Positions 35,300 to 48,092 of a stretch of DNA of 64,000 nucleotides are shown here, one piece after another. Both the position numbers and the translations under genes were made by a program. The DNA is taken from assembly GCF_963675165.1 (NCBI RefSeq), contig NC_087385.1, positions 904,001-968,000 on the forward strand. The letters run 5' to 3'. Below the pieces are notes generated by a model. The model had not been told where the DNA came from. It saw only the letters and a list, made by a program, of their open reading frames with translations, and made no database searches. The first letter of the stretch is position 1; every line of letters begins with the position of its first letter. Origin of the DNA: Halichondria panicea (Eukaryota > Porifera > Demospongiae > Suberitida > Halichondriidae).

Positions 35300-37059
35300 A
35301 GGAGGCAGCATGACATGTTAGAGCCTGGTTTATGTTACACTGTGCAGTGCCTATAATATCAGTATTCTTCCATCCACAGTTCCTCAAGTTTGTAAACCTT
35401 CGTAAGCATCATTCTCTGGAGTTTGCCATGTGGTTCTTGTTTGCATTTGGTCCCTATTTCCTGGCCGAGGGTCTCAAATTATCTGGGATCATGGCAGTAC
35501 TGTTCTGTGGGATCGTCATGTCACATTACACCCACCTCAACCTCTCACCAGTCACACAGGTCACAGTGCAACAGATACTGAGGAGCGTCGCTTTCATGGC
35601 AGGTACGATTGTTGGGGGGGTAGTCCCTCACTCATATTCTCACTCTAAAAGGGCCAGCTTGAAATGTGTATAATAAATATTTCACTTCTCAGCTTGTTAA
35701 TGTATTACTTTGTACCTGTACTTGTAATTACCCTTTTATCATCTTATCTCCCCTACAGAGGTTGTGGTGTTCTTGTATATTGGCATGCAAGTATTTACTA
35801 TCACTACATCATTTGAAGTTGGTCTGATTGTGTGGAGTCTTATTCTGATCCTCTTGGGCAGAGCTCTCAATATATACCCTCTCTCCTTCCTCGTCAACCG
35901 GTTCAGGACTGTCAAGATCAGTGGTCGTATGCAGTTCATCATGTGGTTCAGTGGTAAGTGTGTACTGTGTGTACAACCTTTAAACTGTTGACCACTAAAA
36001 GTCTGCACAGATGGGTGCATTCATACCTGAGGTCGATTAGTGTATTCATTCGCTTCTCATACTGTTGTGTATTAGAGGCTTGTGAACATTATTATATGAG
36101 GCCGTGCCGCGGCCAGCGGGTATAGTAGTCCGTTGGTTTGTTTGTTTGTCTGTCTGTTTGTTATTTATGAGCCTACTCACCTGGATGCCATAGCTCTGCG
36201 TTTACAGCATGGATAGCCTTCACACAACAAGTTTTAACACTTGCAGCTGAAGTGATTCTTTACCGGTCCCCATTAAGTAGATGTAGGTTTTGTTGCTCCT
36301 TTACCTACTATACTACTGAACACTCCTCTGGTTTTAATAGATCTATTTTTATTCATGTCAACAGCCGAGGGTTAGCGCTTTAGTGCTCTAGTTGTCGGTT
36401 CAGTCCACTGTGTACACTGTAAAAATGTATTTCACTTCCCATTTGGCCTCTCCTTTACCAGGATTGGCTGTGTACATGTACAGCACGTGTAGCACAGCAC
36501 AGCTTCCCCCCCTTCCCTTTACAACTCAGTTTCATTATATCATTTTAGTGACATTTAATTTCACTTCTACATTGTCTCCCCAGGTCTCCGTGGAGCTATA
36601 GCGTATGCCCTGGCACTGAACCTGTCTGATCATGGGGACAAGTTTGGGTCTCCCGAGGTCATCAGTGTCCTGGACACCACCACTCTCATCATAGTCTTGT
36701 TCACTATCATAGTCTGTGGAGGCTCTACTCTACCTATACTAAAGGTGGGACTGTGTGTGCGTGCACTGACTGTGTTTGACAATAAGGTGTCTACACAGCT
36801 TTGCTTTGTGCATGCCTTAAATACTTGAGTAGCACATTACATTGGAGTCAGAGCCGTAGTTGTGTAGCCTTTAATCAGTTTAGTAAATGTACTTACTATG
36901 CTTATTTCTTTCTGGTCTAAATTGAGCCTGTTTTTATAGCAAACTTTGAGAGACCATAACTTTAAATTGTTCAAAATCAAACATCTTGGATAGTGCTACA
37001 ATATCAGTCTACATGCAGTGTAATTACAGCCCCCCCCCCCCACACACACACACGCCCCC

Positions 37060-37144
<85 letters not shown>

Positions 37145-38178
37145 TAGTTCCTAAGCAAAGGCTCTGAAGGAGTGCACCTCACTCTGAGCAAGACAGAGGA
37201 CCAAGGAGCAGCTGTCGTAGTACAAACTGACCAATCAGACACAACGTTGCCCCGAGCCACACCCACAGTCAGACACCAATGGTTCCTCTCGTTAGACTTT
37301 AGGTGAGACAGGGGGTGGTCTCAGTAGGGGGTGGGATGGAGTAGAGAGTAGTAGGTTTAGGGTTCTGTTGGTGTGTCCAGTATAATTATTGTACGAGATT
37401 AACTATAAGACTTTTTACTGTTGTTGCAGATTTTTCAAGCCGTGGCTGGTCAGGAAATTCACAAAACAGGTCAGCTTGCACTGTAATACACATGTGTTTA
37501 ATTTTGATGGCTTACTGATCTAATGCAACCTGTGCAATATTCTCCACAGTATACTCATCCACCCCACCCACCACACACACACACTCATCCACCCCACCCA
37601 CCACACACACACACTCATCCACCACACCCACACACTCATCCACCCCACCCACCATACACACACACTCATCCACCCCACCCACCACACACACACACACTCA
37701 TCCACCCCACCCACCACACACACACACACTCATCCACCACACACACACACTCATCCACCACCCACCACACACACACACTCATCCACCCCACCCACCACAC
37801 ACTCATCCACCACCCACCACACACACTCATCCACCACCCACCACACACACACACACTCATCCACCCCACCCACCACACACACACCACACACACACTCATC
37901 CACCCACCACACACACACTCTCACAGGAGGTACACGAAGCTCGCATTGAGATGCAACGACATACCAACGAGTGGTACCAAGGTGTCCGAGCCGTGGCCAG
38001 CGATGAAGAAGCTGAAACCTCACTAATAGAAATAGAGTCAAGAGTCGTCCACGGAATCGAGCGAGGACCAAGAGAGAGAAAGAATGCGTCTAGTTCTGGT
38101 AGTAGTAGTACTGAGTCACTGCTTAGTGGCTGTGATAGAACCTCACCACCAGCTGCTGTATTACACGAGTCTTTGTAG
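32098..38178 (+). CDS. SLC9A8: NHE8-type Na+/H+ exchanger with N-terminal Thr/Pro-rich spacer
   Basis: The ATG at 32098 opens a signal peptide ([15 protein letters not shown]) followed by about 130 Thr/Pro-rich residues. TM1 begins at [13 protein letters not shown]. The exchanger core has [80 protein letters not shown] and [14 protein letters not shown]. These carry the transport Asp ([10 protein letters not shown]) and the amiloride-region FF..LLPPI of NHE8. Exons include 32098-32502, about 32776-32932, 33134-33213, 33683-33820, 34034-34170, 34672-34817, 35070-35203, 35381-35602, 35760-35952, 36585-36744, 37145-37302, 37430-37468 and 37927-38178. The tail [19 protein letters not shown] matches the NHE8 tail (HHGRIQMKTLTNKWYEEVR). 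It likely exchanges Na+ or K+ for H+ in Golgi/endosomal or apical membranes. AATAAA is at 38187. Confidence 0.92.
34302..34521. mobile_element. Fold-back MITE with 6-bp target duplication in an NHE8 intron
   Basis: The arms, about 73 and 76 bp, begin CCAAGAGCGCATAAAAGAG and end with the complement CTCTTTTATGCGCTCTTTGG. CCTAAG flanks directly on both sides (34296-34301 and 34522-34527). The spacer of about 70 bp has no open frame. Confidence 0.85.
35206..35299. repeat. (TG)n microsatellite starting at an NHE8 5' splice site
   Basis: The donor GTGAGTG at 35204 runs directly into about 90 bases of TG repeats. Confidence 0.95.
37030..37142. repeat. (CA)n/C-run microsatellite before an NHE8 exon
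   Basis: C runs and CA repeats ending just before the ATTAG acceptor at about 37144. Confidence 0.9.
37557..37925. repeat. CA-rich minisatellite filling the last NHE8 intron
   Basis: About 14 units of ACTCATCCACC plus a variable CCACCCACC(AC)n stretch. It ends in the CTCACAG acceptor of the last exon. Open frames across it on either strand are low-complexity artefacts. Confidence 0.92.
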
Positions 38179-38384
38179 CTCTGTATAATAAACACTGACT
38201 GTGTTTGTGTGTGTGTTGATTTTTGTACTCTTCTGTCAGTTTGTTCACGATCATTTATTAGAGCACTGGTGCGTAAGTATACAAATTGTGTACATGTCAT
38301 GTAGGTGAATATGTTTATATGATTGTCTATCAGCTTAAAAAAGTTGAAGAAAATAGTTAATGCTAAAAATGTTTGCAAAGAACG

Positions 38385-40131
38385 CTATTTTTTAATGTTC
38401 TTCTTCTTGAAGCACATCCCATAAATGATTGCTGCAAACCCGAATATGCAAGCGATGATATTGACAATGAAGCCGGCCAGGGCAATGCCAAAACCATAGG
38501 AGAAACAGCCGTCTATTTCTGCACCGTTGATGGTGAAGAAGCCGGCAAAGTGTTGCTCCGTGTCTGCATACACTCCTAGGGCGGCAGCGTAGAGCAAAAC
38601 TGTGTGTGTGGGTGTGTGAGGAGTGGGTATAATGTGTGTGGGTGTGTGTGAGGAGTGGGCATGTGTGTGTGGGCATGTACGCAGCTAGAGAAATGGGTAT
38701 GCAGCAAATGCCCAGAACAATTATACGTCTTGTACATCAATAGTAGGCACAAAAGCTGACTATACATAGATGCATGGTCGACTACACGTATAGAGGTGTT
38801 CTATGCACCTGTGAACAATGCCAGAACCTCGGCTACAATGGTGGCAGCCCAGTGGAAGAAGGGCAGGAAGAGGCAGAGGGAGACAAAGCTCAGCACCACA
38901 CCCAGGATCATGAGCACTGCCGACGCCTGGAGATTCTCCTTGACTGTGGGTGTGGATGTGTGTGTGTGTGTGGGTGGGTGTGTGTGTGTGTGTGGGTGGG
39001 TGTTGATGTGTGGGTGTGTGTGGATGTGTGGGTGTGTGTGTTGTGTACTTGTAATGATTACATTATTGAGATTAATAGCTCAGAAGAAAGTAAACTGTAA
39101 AGGATAATGTGAAAGTGGACCTGATTCTATCGCTATTAACTAATGTCAGAAGCCCACTGGTTACAAATTTGCTTGGAGATATTGGAATGTGTTGCAATGC
39201 TAAGGTGTGTGGCTTAAAGATATCACAGCCAAACAAAAACAGTCCACATTCCATTATCTCTGTCCAAGAAGGAACGCTTCGAAAAATAGCTAGTGGCTTC
39301 AAAATTTGTCAAACTATTATTAGGAGATTAACTAATGGCCTTCGTAGTATAATAGGCAATTGATACATTTTTACATGCATGCCACAATTACATGGTCCAG
39401 GCAATACTAGCATTTCAACGTGAATGCTCAAATAGTTGGTAGCTACACATAATAAAGCAGGAATGCATGCACAGCTTGACGATGAGCCAACCTTGTCTGC
39501 AGTTGTCCTGGTCGTTGGAGTTGTGTATCTCTGGATGAGAGAATCTGTCCAGAGCACTGACGAGTGGGAGGCCAGCCATTGAGCAGTTCACATCACCAAC
39601 GGAAACACACTCACTCTGGGGGGAGAGAATTTAATGAACAACATAATCCCACAACTGACATAAAATCAAATCCAAGTGATGTACTTGACATTATGGGTAA
39701 CCTGGGTTGAAATTTAGCTATGTAACATATATTATATACACTGCCGTATTTTCCTCACTGTAGGTTGCTGATCCAGGCTAAGACCTAGCTCTAGAATCTC
39801 TGTGGTGATGGTGTAGGAGATACAACGAGATGTCAGTCCAACACTCTTCAGAGTCGCACCATCTGGAACACCCTCGCTGGTGCGTACGGTCTCGAGACGT
39901 GTCCATTCCCCTATTCCAATACTGACTGCACCCAAGATTACTCCAATGGCCAACAGTATGAGACTGAAGAGCTGCGAAGTATTGTAACAACTATGAATAT
40001 GTTTAGCTCAACCACATTGACAACAGCTAGCATCTGAGCTTTAGATGATTGTATAATTATGGCAAAGTTTATGAGTATGAACTTACAGCCACTGGGTTGA
40101 AGTTACTGAAGGAGATGCATTTAGCCTTCAT
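38385..40131 (-). CDS. Four-TM protein, claudin/PMP22-like
   Basis: Five exons: 40131-40087, 39971-39759, 39615-39492, 38943-38809 and 38599-38385. They sum to 243 residues. Predicted TM segments: VALFSLILLAIGVILGAVSI (about 14-34), AVLMILGVVLSFVSLCLFL, IVAEVLALFTVLLYAAALGV and ALAGFIVNIIACIFGFAAII. The tail is short and lysine-rich (CFKKKNIKK), a possible di-lysine ER signal. The first extracellular loop is longest and has several Cys (GLTSRC, SECVSVGDVNCS, QDNCRQ), preceded by IGEW just after TM1, reminiscent of the claudin/PMP22/EMP fold. No precise family was recognised; a junctional or membrane-scaffold role would be a guess. It converges with NHE8, 206 bp apart. Confidence 0.7.
38945..39040. 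repeat. (TG)n tract next to a tetraspan-gene exon
   Basis: TG/GGTG repeats. On the gene strand this is CA-rich sequence leading into the CCCACAG acceptor of the exon at 38943. Confidence 0.85.
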
Positions 40132-40748
40132 CTTTACACAGAAGTATTGACAGAGCCTGTAGATTGCTGGTGTTTTCTTTGAGATGCTGTTGTGGTAGTC
40201 AATTGTGCTTGTCTAATGAATATCATTATTGAAGCTCTAATTAGCTGCAAAGAAATCTACCGAAATTTTAGAAACAAAAAGGGGGCGTGCCTGTAGATCA
40301 ATCCTCACACAGAACTGATAGTTAAGTTGCAGTTGCTGTATTACGACTGTAGCTAACAGTCTAGCTGAGTCGTTTGCAGCATCTTAGTAACACTGAGGTA
40401 CTCCACTGAGCAGCCAAATCTGTACCGCAGCAAACTCTGATCTGGTAAGCGAGCTCCGTTTATTCTTGCACACTAACTCAGTAAAATTAGTAACCACGTA
40501 CATGCACATGGCCCACACACGTACACCTTCAACTTGAAAACTACAGTGTGGTTCAACTTTTATATTGCCTCAGTACGTGAGTTTAAGTTTAATATCCATC
40601 CTGGTGGCCTCACTACGATTTTATGTTCATTGTTAGCATAGATCTAGTATTGTATATAAAATACGACTGTAGGTATTTATAATCATGGTTCTATTTGTAT
40701 GTTATACAGCCTCATCTGTCTTGACGAGAAGGAGGACGTGTTAAAGCC
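40132..40748. promoter_or_regulatory. Head-to-head gap between the four-TM gene and NNT
   Basis: A divergent gap of 617 bp. GTAAGCG at 40445 resembles a splice donor after a possible NNT 5' UTR exon. No repeat or RNA gene was recognised here. Confidence 0.4.
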
Positions 40749-43700
40749 ATGTTTGAATTCAGTTCTGCCCTGAGGCCGTGCCTGAAGTGGTCCGGAGGGC
40801 TCATCAGAACTCGTACACTCGCTCTCAGAGAATCGAACTTTGTGAGGTCTAGTTTTCGACGATTTTGCTCCTCCACAGAAGCAGCCCCTCCCCCTGGCAC
40901 ACCCTACAACAAACTCACTGTAGGCGTACCCAAAGAGACATTTCTCAACGAGAAGAGAGTTGCTCTTTCACCAGTTGCCTGCAAGCTCTTAACGAAGGAA
41001 GGATTCTCTGTTCTAATTGAAGGAGGCGCCGGTTCCGAAGCAAAGTTTTCAAATGCCGAGTACGAGGCTGCGGGAGCGAAAATCGGGACTGCTGAAGATG
41101 CATTTCGTTCGGATATCATCATGAAAGTTCGAGCCCCATCTCTCAAAGAAACCGATCACCTGAAGCAAGGCTCTTCACTTATTAGCTTCCTCTACCCTGC
41201 TCAGAATTCGGATCTCATTGATGAGCTAGCCAAGAAGAAGATCAACCTTTTCGCTGTCGACCAGATACCTCGAATCAGCAGAGCTCAAGTTTTTGATGCC
41301 CTCAGCTCTATGGCCAATATCGCTGGCTACAAGGGAGTAATTGAAGCAGCCAATCATTTTGGACGATTCTTCACTGGACAGATTACAGCTGCAGGGAAAG
41401 TCCCTCCTGCCAAGGTGCTTGTTATTGGAGGGGGCGTGGCTGGTCTGTCCGCCATTGGAACGGCCAAGAACATGGGTGCAATCGTTCGAGCGTTTGACAC
41501 GCGAGCAGCCGTGAAGGAGCAGGTGCAGTCACTAGGAGCGGAGTTTCTGGAGGTCAATATCAAGGAATCAGGAGACGGAGCCGGTGGCTATGCTAAAGTC
41601 ATGTCGAAAGAATTCATTGAAGCTGAAATGGCACTTTTTGCCAAGCAATGCAAGGAGATTGATATCCTCATTTCCACTGCACTGATTCCCGGGAAGCCAG
41701 CACCGAAACTGATCAAGCGTGAGATGATCGAATCGATGAAAGCCGGCTCAGTTGTGGTGGATCTGGCGGCCGAAGCAGGAGGCAATTTTGAGACGACTAA
41801 ACCTGGAGAGCTATACCAGTACAAGGGTGTGACTCACATCGGGTACACGGACCTGCCCAGTCGACTACCCACACAGTCCAGTACCCTGTACGCCAACAAC
41901 ATCTCGAAGTACCTCCTCTCTATGGGGCCCAAAGGTGAGTGGCACTTGATAATAACTTGGCATTCGTTATTTGTATATGTACATGCATTGCTCTAAAGTG
42001 TCCCAATTTGCCGTTTTCGTTTTGAATTTTCATGCGGAAAATGTTCCAAGTCCAGTGCCTGTTTAGTCCGTTTAACATGCATGTATGCCCGATGACCAAC
42101 TGTGATGGTTGGTGTAGCAATGCTGTTTTGAAAATCACTGTTACTATAATTATACTGTATCGCGGGTAATTTTCGGGGGATAAAATATTTGTGGTTGAGC
42201 AGTATTTAGTCATTTCATGGATAATATTTTCGTGGTTGCTGCTTGCACTGCAGGTAAAGGTAGGCAAGGTCGCTTCATTCGTGGGTAAAATATTCGTGGT
42301 CAGATCTTCAACCACGAAAACCACGAATATTTTGCCCCACGAAAATTACCCTGTATATGGTATTCCTTTTTCATTTCTTCCCATAGACAGTCATAATTAT
42401 GGGTGAATGCATGTAATGGAAGGGACAAATTGTGGTCTGTCCTTGTACAAATAGTCTATGGCATTCACAATCACATTCTGTGCTACTCTACATTGTATTG
42501 TATTTGTACACACATACACCGAAACAGATATTTTCTTAGACAAATATAATTTAATTCATACTATTCCCCTATAGGTCAGTTCCATATTGATCTTCAGGAC
42601 GAGGTTGTACGAGGATCCATTATCCTGAGGGACGGGGAAAAGATGTGGCCGCCACCGCCTCCTCCGAAACTGCCCGAGCCAGAGGTCAAAGACACACAGC
42701 CGATACCTGTCGTACAAGCCCAGGTCGTGGAAGACACACCGTTTAAGACGACCATGAAACAATCACTCGTGTACACTGCTGGACTTGGTTCGCTATTGGG
42801 ACTCGGAATTATTACACCTACTCCGGCTTTCAGTACCATGGTTACGACGTTCTCGCTCTCCGGAATCGTAGGGTACCACACAGTGTGGGGGGTTTCCCCT
42901 GCCCTCCACTCCCCTCTCATGTCCGTCACCAACGCTATCTCTGGGATCACTGCAGTTGGAGGGCTTCTCTGCATGGGGGGTGGCTATCTACCCACGACCA
43001 CAGCACAGGGACTGGCTGCAACAGCTGCTTTCATTTCGGCCATCAACATTTTCGGAGGCTTCCAAATCACCCAGCGAATGTTGGACATGTTCAAACGACC
43101 TGACGACCCTTCAGAGCACAACTACCTCTACGCTATACCTGGAGTTGGATTCCTCGGAGCTTATCTTGCGGCGCACATGGCGGGCCACTCGGATATCCTT
43201 CAGATGGCCTACCTTGCAGCTTCTCTGTGTTGTGTTGGTGCTCTCACCGGCCTTGCGTCTCAGGCCACAGCTCGACAAGGTAACGCCCTGGGAGTGATTG
43301 GGGTTACAACTGGCATTGTCACCACTCTGGCTAGCATGGGACTGTCAAACGAAGTGCTCATGCAGATGACGGGTGCTTTAGGTGGTGGAGGACTTATTGG
43401 AACTATTATCGCTCGGCGTATGGCTATCACTGATCTACCACAACTGGTTGCCGCTTTCCACAGCTTTGTTGGTTTGGCCGCTGTTCTTACCTGTCTTTCG
43501 ACGTACATGTCCGAGTATACCCACCTTGCGTCCGATCCTAGCGGTGCCGTCACTAAAGCTGCTCTTTACCTCGGTACCTATATCGGAGGGGTGACCTTTA
43601 CTGGCTCTCTGATTGCGTTTGGCAAACTCCAAGGTATGCTCAAATCCGACCCCCTTATTTTCCCCGGAAGACATCTGCTCAATGCTGCTCTACTGACTAC

Positions 43701-44844
43701 AAATGTCGGTGCTATGGGCTACTATATGACCAACCCCGGTTACTCGGCTGACATGAGCTGTCTGACCACTACCACACTTCTCTCATCTGTGATGGGAGTC
43801 ACTCTCACCTCTGCCATTGGAGGAGCCGATATGCCTGTTGTCATATCCGTCCTCAACTCTTACAGCGGTTGGGCTTTGTGTGCCGAGGGATTTATGCTTA
43901 ACAACAACCTACTGACGATTGTTGGTACAATGATCGGGTCGTCTGGTGCTATCCTCTCGTACATCATGTGCAAGGCCATGAATCGATCGCTCACAAATGT
44001 CATCTTTGGTGGAACGAACATCGGAACAAAGAGCAACACTGGAGGAAAGCCAAAGGAGATCACTGGAGTCCACACCGAGATCGATCTTGATGGAACCGTC
44101 GATCTGATTGATGAGGCTCAAAACATCATCATCACCCCAGGCTATGGTTTATGTGTGGCTCAAGCACAGTACCCGATTGCAGAGTTGGTTCGTATCCTTC
44201 GCGAGAAAGGCAAGACTGTTCGATTTGGAGTACACCCTGTAGCTGGACGTATGCCTGGACAGCTCAACGTGCTTCTGGCCGAGGCTGGTGTCCCGTACGA
44301 TGTCGTCTTGGAGATGGATGAAATAAACGATGACTTTAAGGACACAGACCTCACTCTGGTGATTGGAGCCAATGACACTGTCAACTCTGCGGCTGAGGAA
44401 GACCCTAACTCCGTCATTGCTGGCATGCCAGTACTTCAGGTGAGTGTGTGTGGGTGTGTGGGTGGGTGTGTGGGTGTGTGGGTGTACTTAATGGTAGGGC
44501 TACGTGTACGAGTGTACTTGTAACTTTGAAGAGCATTTTTGTGGTAGCAGTGCGTGAACTTGGTCGTTAGTGGGAAATTTTTGTGTAGGCTAATTAATCA
44601 TTGCCTGAATCTTTGTGGTTATTATACATGTGACTTTTTTTTTAATATTCATACGATATATCACCCCCCCCCCATGCAGGTGTGGCAAGGCAAGCACAGC
44701 GTTGTGATGAAGCGTACTCTGGGCGTGGGGTATGCTGCCGTGGACAACCCTGTCTTCTACAAGGACAACACCTCCATGCTGCTAGGAGACGCCAAGAAAA
44801 CTTGTGAAGCTCTCTTGGCCAAGATCAAGAACAAATACGAATAA
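40749..44844 (+). CDS. NNT: NAD(P) transhydrogenase, mitochondrial
   Basis: Three exons (40749-41934, 42575-44439, 44680-44844) sum to 1,071 residues (human 1,086). A basic, Ser/Arg-rich mitochondrial presequence (about residues 1-45) precedes [20 protein letters not shown]. The NAD(H) domain has [18 protein letters not shown] and [18 protein letters not shown]. The membrane part has many TM helices (about 430-800), and the NADP(H) domain ends with [40 protein letters not shown] and [16 protein letters not shown]. It transfers hydride from NADH to NADP+ across the inner mitochondrial membrane, driven by the proton gradient. The gene has only two introns, while most neighbours have many. The stop codon lies inside an AATAAA hexamer (44840-44845). 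Confidence 0.97.
42155..42360. mobile_element. Palindromic MITE copy D in NNT intron 1
   Basis: Left end CTGTATCGCGGGTAATTTTC, right end GAAAATTACCCTGTATATGG. The inner blocks TCGTGGTTGCTGCTTGCACTGCAGGTAA and ATTCGTGGGTAAAATATTCG are shared with copies C (3631) and E (62965). Confidence 0.85.
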
Positions 44845-45234
44845 ACGTTATGTGTAGAGTTATTTAGAGGTTGCGTGAACAAACATTGTGTGTAGCTCAA
44901 GCTAGCTAGGTAAACATATTTTTCACATGGTTATCCGGATACATATAATTTTATTTATTTATTGCAATTAGTGAAGATTAACAATGTTAATGAATTTAGT
45001 ATCAGCTACATACATACAAATAGGATAACATATAATTTGAAGGGAAATTAATTAATACAGCTAGCCTCATCCCCACACCCACTTCCGCTCCTGTGCAGGA
45101 GTCTAGGATACATTATGCACTTAAAAATGCTGGCTATATATAAATATTATAGCTATAATTGCTGACTCGAATAAATTAATGGTCTATGCTTTACCTCCCC
45201 AAGCTAGTGGAAGAGAAGCACATGAATTCGATTC

Positions 45235-45647
45235 TCAATAATAATTATTACATGATTGCACAGTTCTTTTAGTCACAACAGTAAACAGAGTTTGTTTCAG
45301 ATAGTTAGTGTTCCACAAATTTTTTCCAGATACGGGAATTATCGGGAGACCACTCTTTTCTTCGAGACACTTCAGTTCACCAGACGAATCTTCTCCACTT
45401 TCATCCATCTTGTTGACCAAAACCAGACTAACACTTTCAAGAAGGTCCGGGTCATATAGCCGCAGCTCCAACTGTAGAGCATTGTACTGTTCCTCTATCG
45501 TGTAGTCAGGTGACGTGATGTCCAGTACGTACAGTAGACAGGTGCAGCGTTCAATATGGCGTAGGAACAAGTGTCCTAGTCCTTTGTTCTCATGAGCACC
45601 AGGGATAAGACCAGGAATGTCAGCAACTGTGTGTGTGTGGGGGGGGT

Positions 45648-45688
<41 letters not shown>

Positions 45689-46799
45689 GGGGGGTACATG
45701 TGTGTGTGTGGGGGGATATGTGTGTGTGTGTGTGTGGGGGAGGTACATGTGTGTGTGTGGGGGGGATATGTGTGTGTGTGTGTGTGTGTGTGGGGAGAGG
45801 TCATTGTGTATGTGAAATTGGCAAAGGCTTCCTGGAATTGGGCCCAAAAGCAATCTATATCATTGACATATTGACATACTGTAGTAGGGCAATCTATTAT
45901 GATGCATGAGAATAACGCAAGTTTAGCCCCTCAGATCACGACTATCACTCACCTGCTATTCGGTCCTCTTTCTTGCCCATGACCACACCCACTTGAGGGT
46001 TGAGCGTTGTGAAGGGGTACGCTGCCACAGTAGGCGTGGCTCTCGTGATTGCCCGAAGCAACGTCGACTTTCCAGCATTCGGAAACCCCACCAATCCAAC
46101 ATCAGCAATCGTTCTAAGCTCCACATCTAAAAGAGCTTCACCACCGTAACCACCCTCGGAGGATTGTGTAGGCCTTCGATTATCAACGTCTGCAAACATC
46201 ATATTCCCGAGTCCCCCTTCTCCCCCGGCCAGGACTTGGTACCGATCTCCTGGCATTAACAGATCGGCTAGGATGGTTCCACTGATTGTGTCCTTGACAA
46301 CAGTCCCTGTGGGTACTTGTACAGTCACGTCTCGGCCAGTTTTGCCATTGTGGCCGGAGCCTTGTCCATGAGTCCCATTATTGCCACGGTAGTGATTCTT
46401 GAGTAATTTAAGAGTTCTTACTGACGAGTGTGCTGTGAAAAACACGCTCCCACCACGCCCACCATTGCCTCCGTCGGCCGGACCGTATCTTATCTTCCCT
46501 GATCTGCAGATGGTATAGTGGTCTATATAGCACGATACAGGGAAACCAGTGCACACCTGTGAAAGCTGACGCATCCATCACCACCATTACCACCTTTGAC
46601 AACAACCCTCTTCCAGTCCACAAATTTTCGATCCTGCATGGACAAGATTGGTGCATGTGAAACCTTGCATCGTAAAGCTACTAGACTACAGCTTAACCTA
46701 AGAATGTACCTTGTACTTCCCTTTACTCCTTTGCTTGGCCACTCCAGCAGCTGCAGATAAAAGCCTTTTCAGAATAAGAGAAGATCTATTGCAGAACAT
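45235..46799 (-). CDS. MTG2: Mitochondrial ribosome-associated GTPase 2 (Obg family)
   Basis: Four exons: 46799-46710, 46633-46557, 46503-45953 and 45626-45235. They sum to 369 residues. A short basic presequence ([19 protein letters not shown]) precedes the Gly-rich Obg fold ([45 protein letters not shown]). The G domain has G1 [10 protein letters not shown]3 DIPG, G4 NKMD and a G5-like SGK. The order Obg domain then G domain, with no C-terminal OCT extension, fits animal MTG2/ObgH1. It helps mature the large mitoribosomal subunit on the inner mitochondrial membrane. The frame is clean across all junctions. It converges with NNT, another mitochondrial gene, 390 bp apart. Confidence 0.93.
45629..45793. 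repeat. (TG)n/G-run microsatellite at an MTG2 3' splice site
   Basis: On the MTG2 strand it is a CA/C-rich tract ending in the CACACAG acceptor of the exon that begins at 45626. Confidence 0.92.
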
Positions 46800-48090
46800 T
46801 TAGGCTGTGATTCTGTAGGGAAAAGGTCGTCTAAAGCAGTTGTCAACTGAGTTGAGTCGAGTCTGGAGTTGACCTCTCTGGGTGACTTGACCTCGAAACA
46901 AGATGTTGCTCTTGACTTGACTTTATTGAGGACGCAGAATATTATAGAGGCTGTTCCACATGGATCTGATGCGTGCCCCGCCCCTCTTTTGGACTTTGTA
47001 GGTGGATTTGCAAGCATAAATCACTCAAAACTTCAACTGTGTGAAATTAATTAGGACTTGCAAGTACCAGGAGATGCAAGAAACTAAAGGCCAAAGATCT
47101 GTACATGAAAGTGAGTGCTCAAGATAGCTAGCTGCACTACATTCTTGCTATTGAAGCCCCAGCAGTGCAACTGGGCATGTACTGTTACAAGCTAGTTTAA
47201 TATGCAAGGTTTATTGGCTACAAGCTGGCTACAAGCTAGTGGTTGCTTCCTAAAGCACCCTTTTATCTGGTGTGGCGAGACTGGTGCCAGATAGCCCAAC
47301 CACGAATTAATGTACAGACCAGTTTCAGTGCCAAAAAAAACTGGGACGGCCCGACAAACCTTGTACTATTACATTTGCTTTTAGTAATTCAAAGAGATTT
47401 GTAAAGAATAGCTATCTGTCATGCCGTTCTCTCAAGTATGATTTAGTGAATACAGCAATACTATATCTCAAGGTAGTGAGTTCATGTGCAACAGTGCAGT
47501 CTGATTGTTTGCGTTGGTCTGTCCCTAACCTTATCTGTATCATATTTTTATATAATTATAATGTGTCTTGGTCTTTCCCAATTTAGCTTTTTGTCTCTTA
47601 CTGCAGTTCAATTGTTTGTAGTACTGGTCCCTAACCTTATCTCAGTTCAATTGGTCTTTCCCAAATTAATCTAGTTATGTCTATTACTGCACTTCACTGG
47701 TAGTATAATTACATGTATACTGGTCTGTCTCTGTCCCCCTAGGATTATCACTATCAATTAGCCCCCTCAGTATCTCAAAGAATAGGTATTACATTTTATC
47801 AATTGTTTGTGTTGGTCTCTCCCCCATTATACTTATCTCAAGATTTTTGCCACTCCCCTATCAAAACGTTATAATTATGCTGAGAATTATGAATTATGAT
47901 TTCTTCTCATCAGATTTCCTTTCATTATGTTCAGTGAAGCGTGGGTCCCCATGGTATACTAAATGTCAACTTGTTGTTTATGGTTTGTGTACAGGCACAT
48001 TGTTATGGGGATGTACTTGTAATGGCATTTATTTTCAATACCCAGGGCAATACTATAAAATTGAAACATTTTCTTCTTTTTCCAATACAG
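46800..48090. other. Divergent intergenic region between MTG2 and the cadherin gene
   Basis: About 1.3 kb with no recognisable gene. 47480-47830 contains diverged repeats of a TGGTC(T)GTCCCTAACCTTATCT / CAATTGTTTG pattern. The frame upstream of the cadherin ATG is open back to 47847, but an acceptor (CCAATACAG) ends at 48090, so that stretch is probably intron and 5' UTR. Confidence 0.6.
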
Positions 48091-48092
48091 AA

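Noticed and set aside
36080-36400. GC-rich patch with GTTT/GTCT repeats in an NHE8 intron as a possible transposon
   Set aside because: No terminal repeats, target duplication or coding frame could be found.
37523-38026. Long His/Pro/Thr-rich open frame, and frames on the other strand
   Set aside because: Translation of a CA-rich minisatellite; only its last part overlaps the true last NHE8 exon, in another frame.
39109-39363. 84-residue plus-strand open frame in the four-TM gene intron
   Set aside because: No similarity recognised, no splice or initiation context, and about the length expected by chance.
47847-48092. Upstream extension of the cadherin reading frame
   Set aside because: A splice acceptor ends at 48090 and the methionine at 48093 begins a clean signal peptide; the upstream frame is open by chance.
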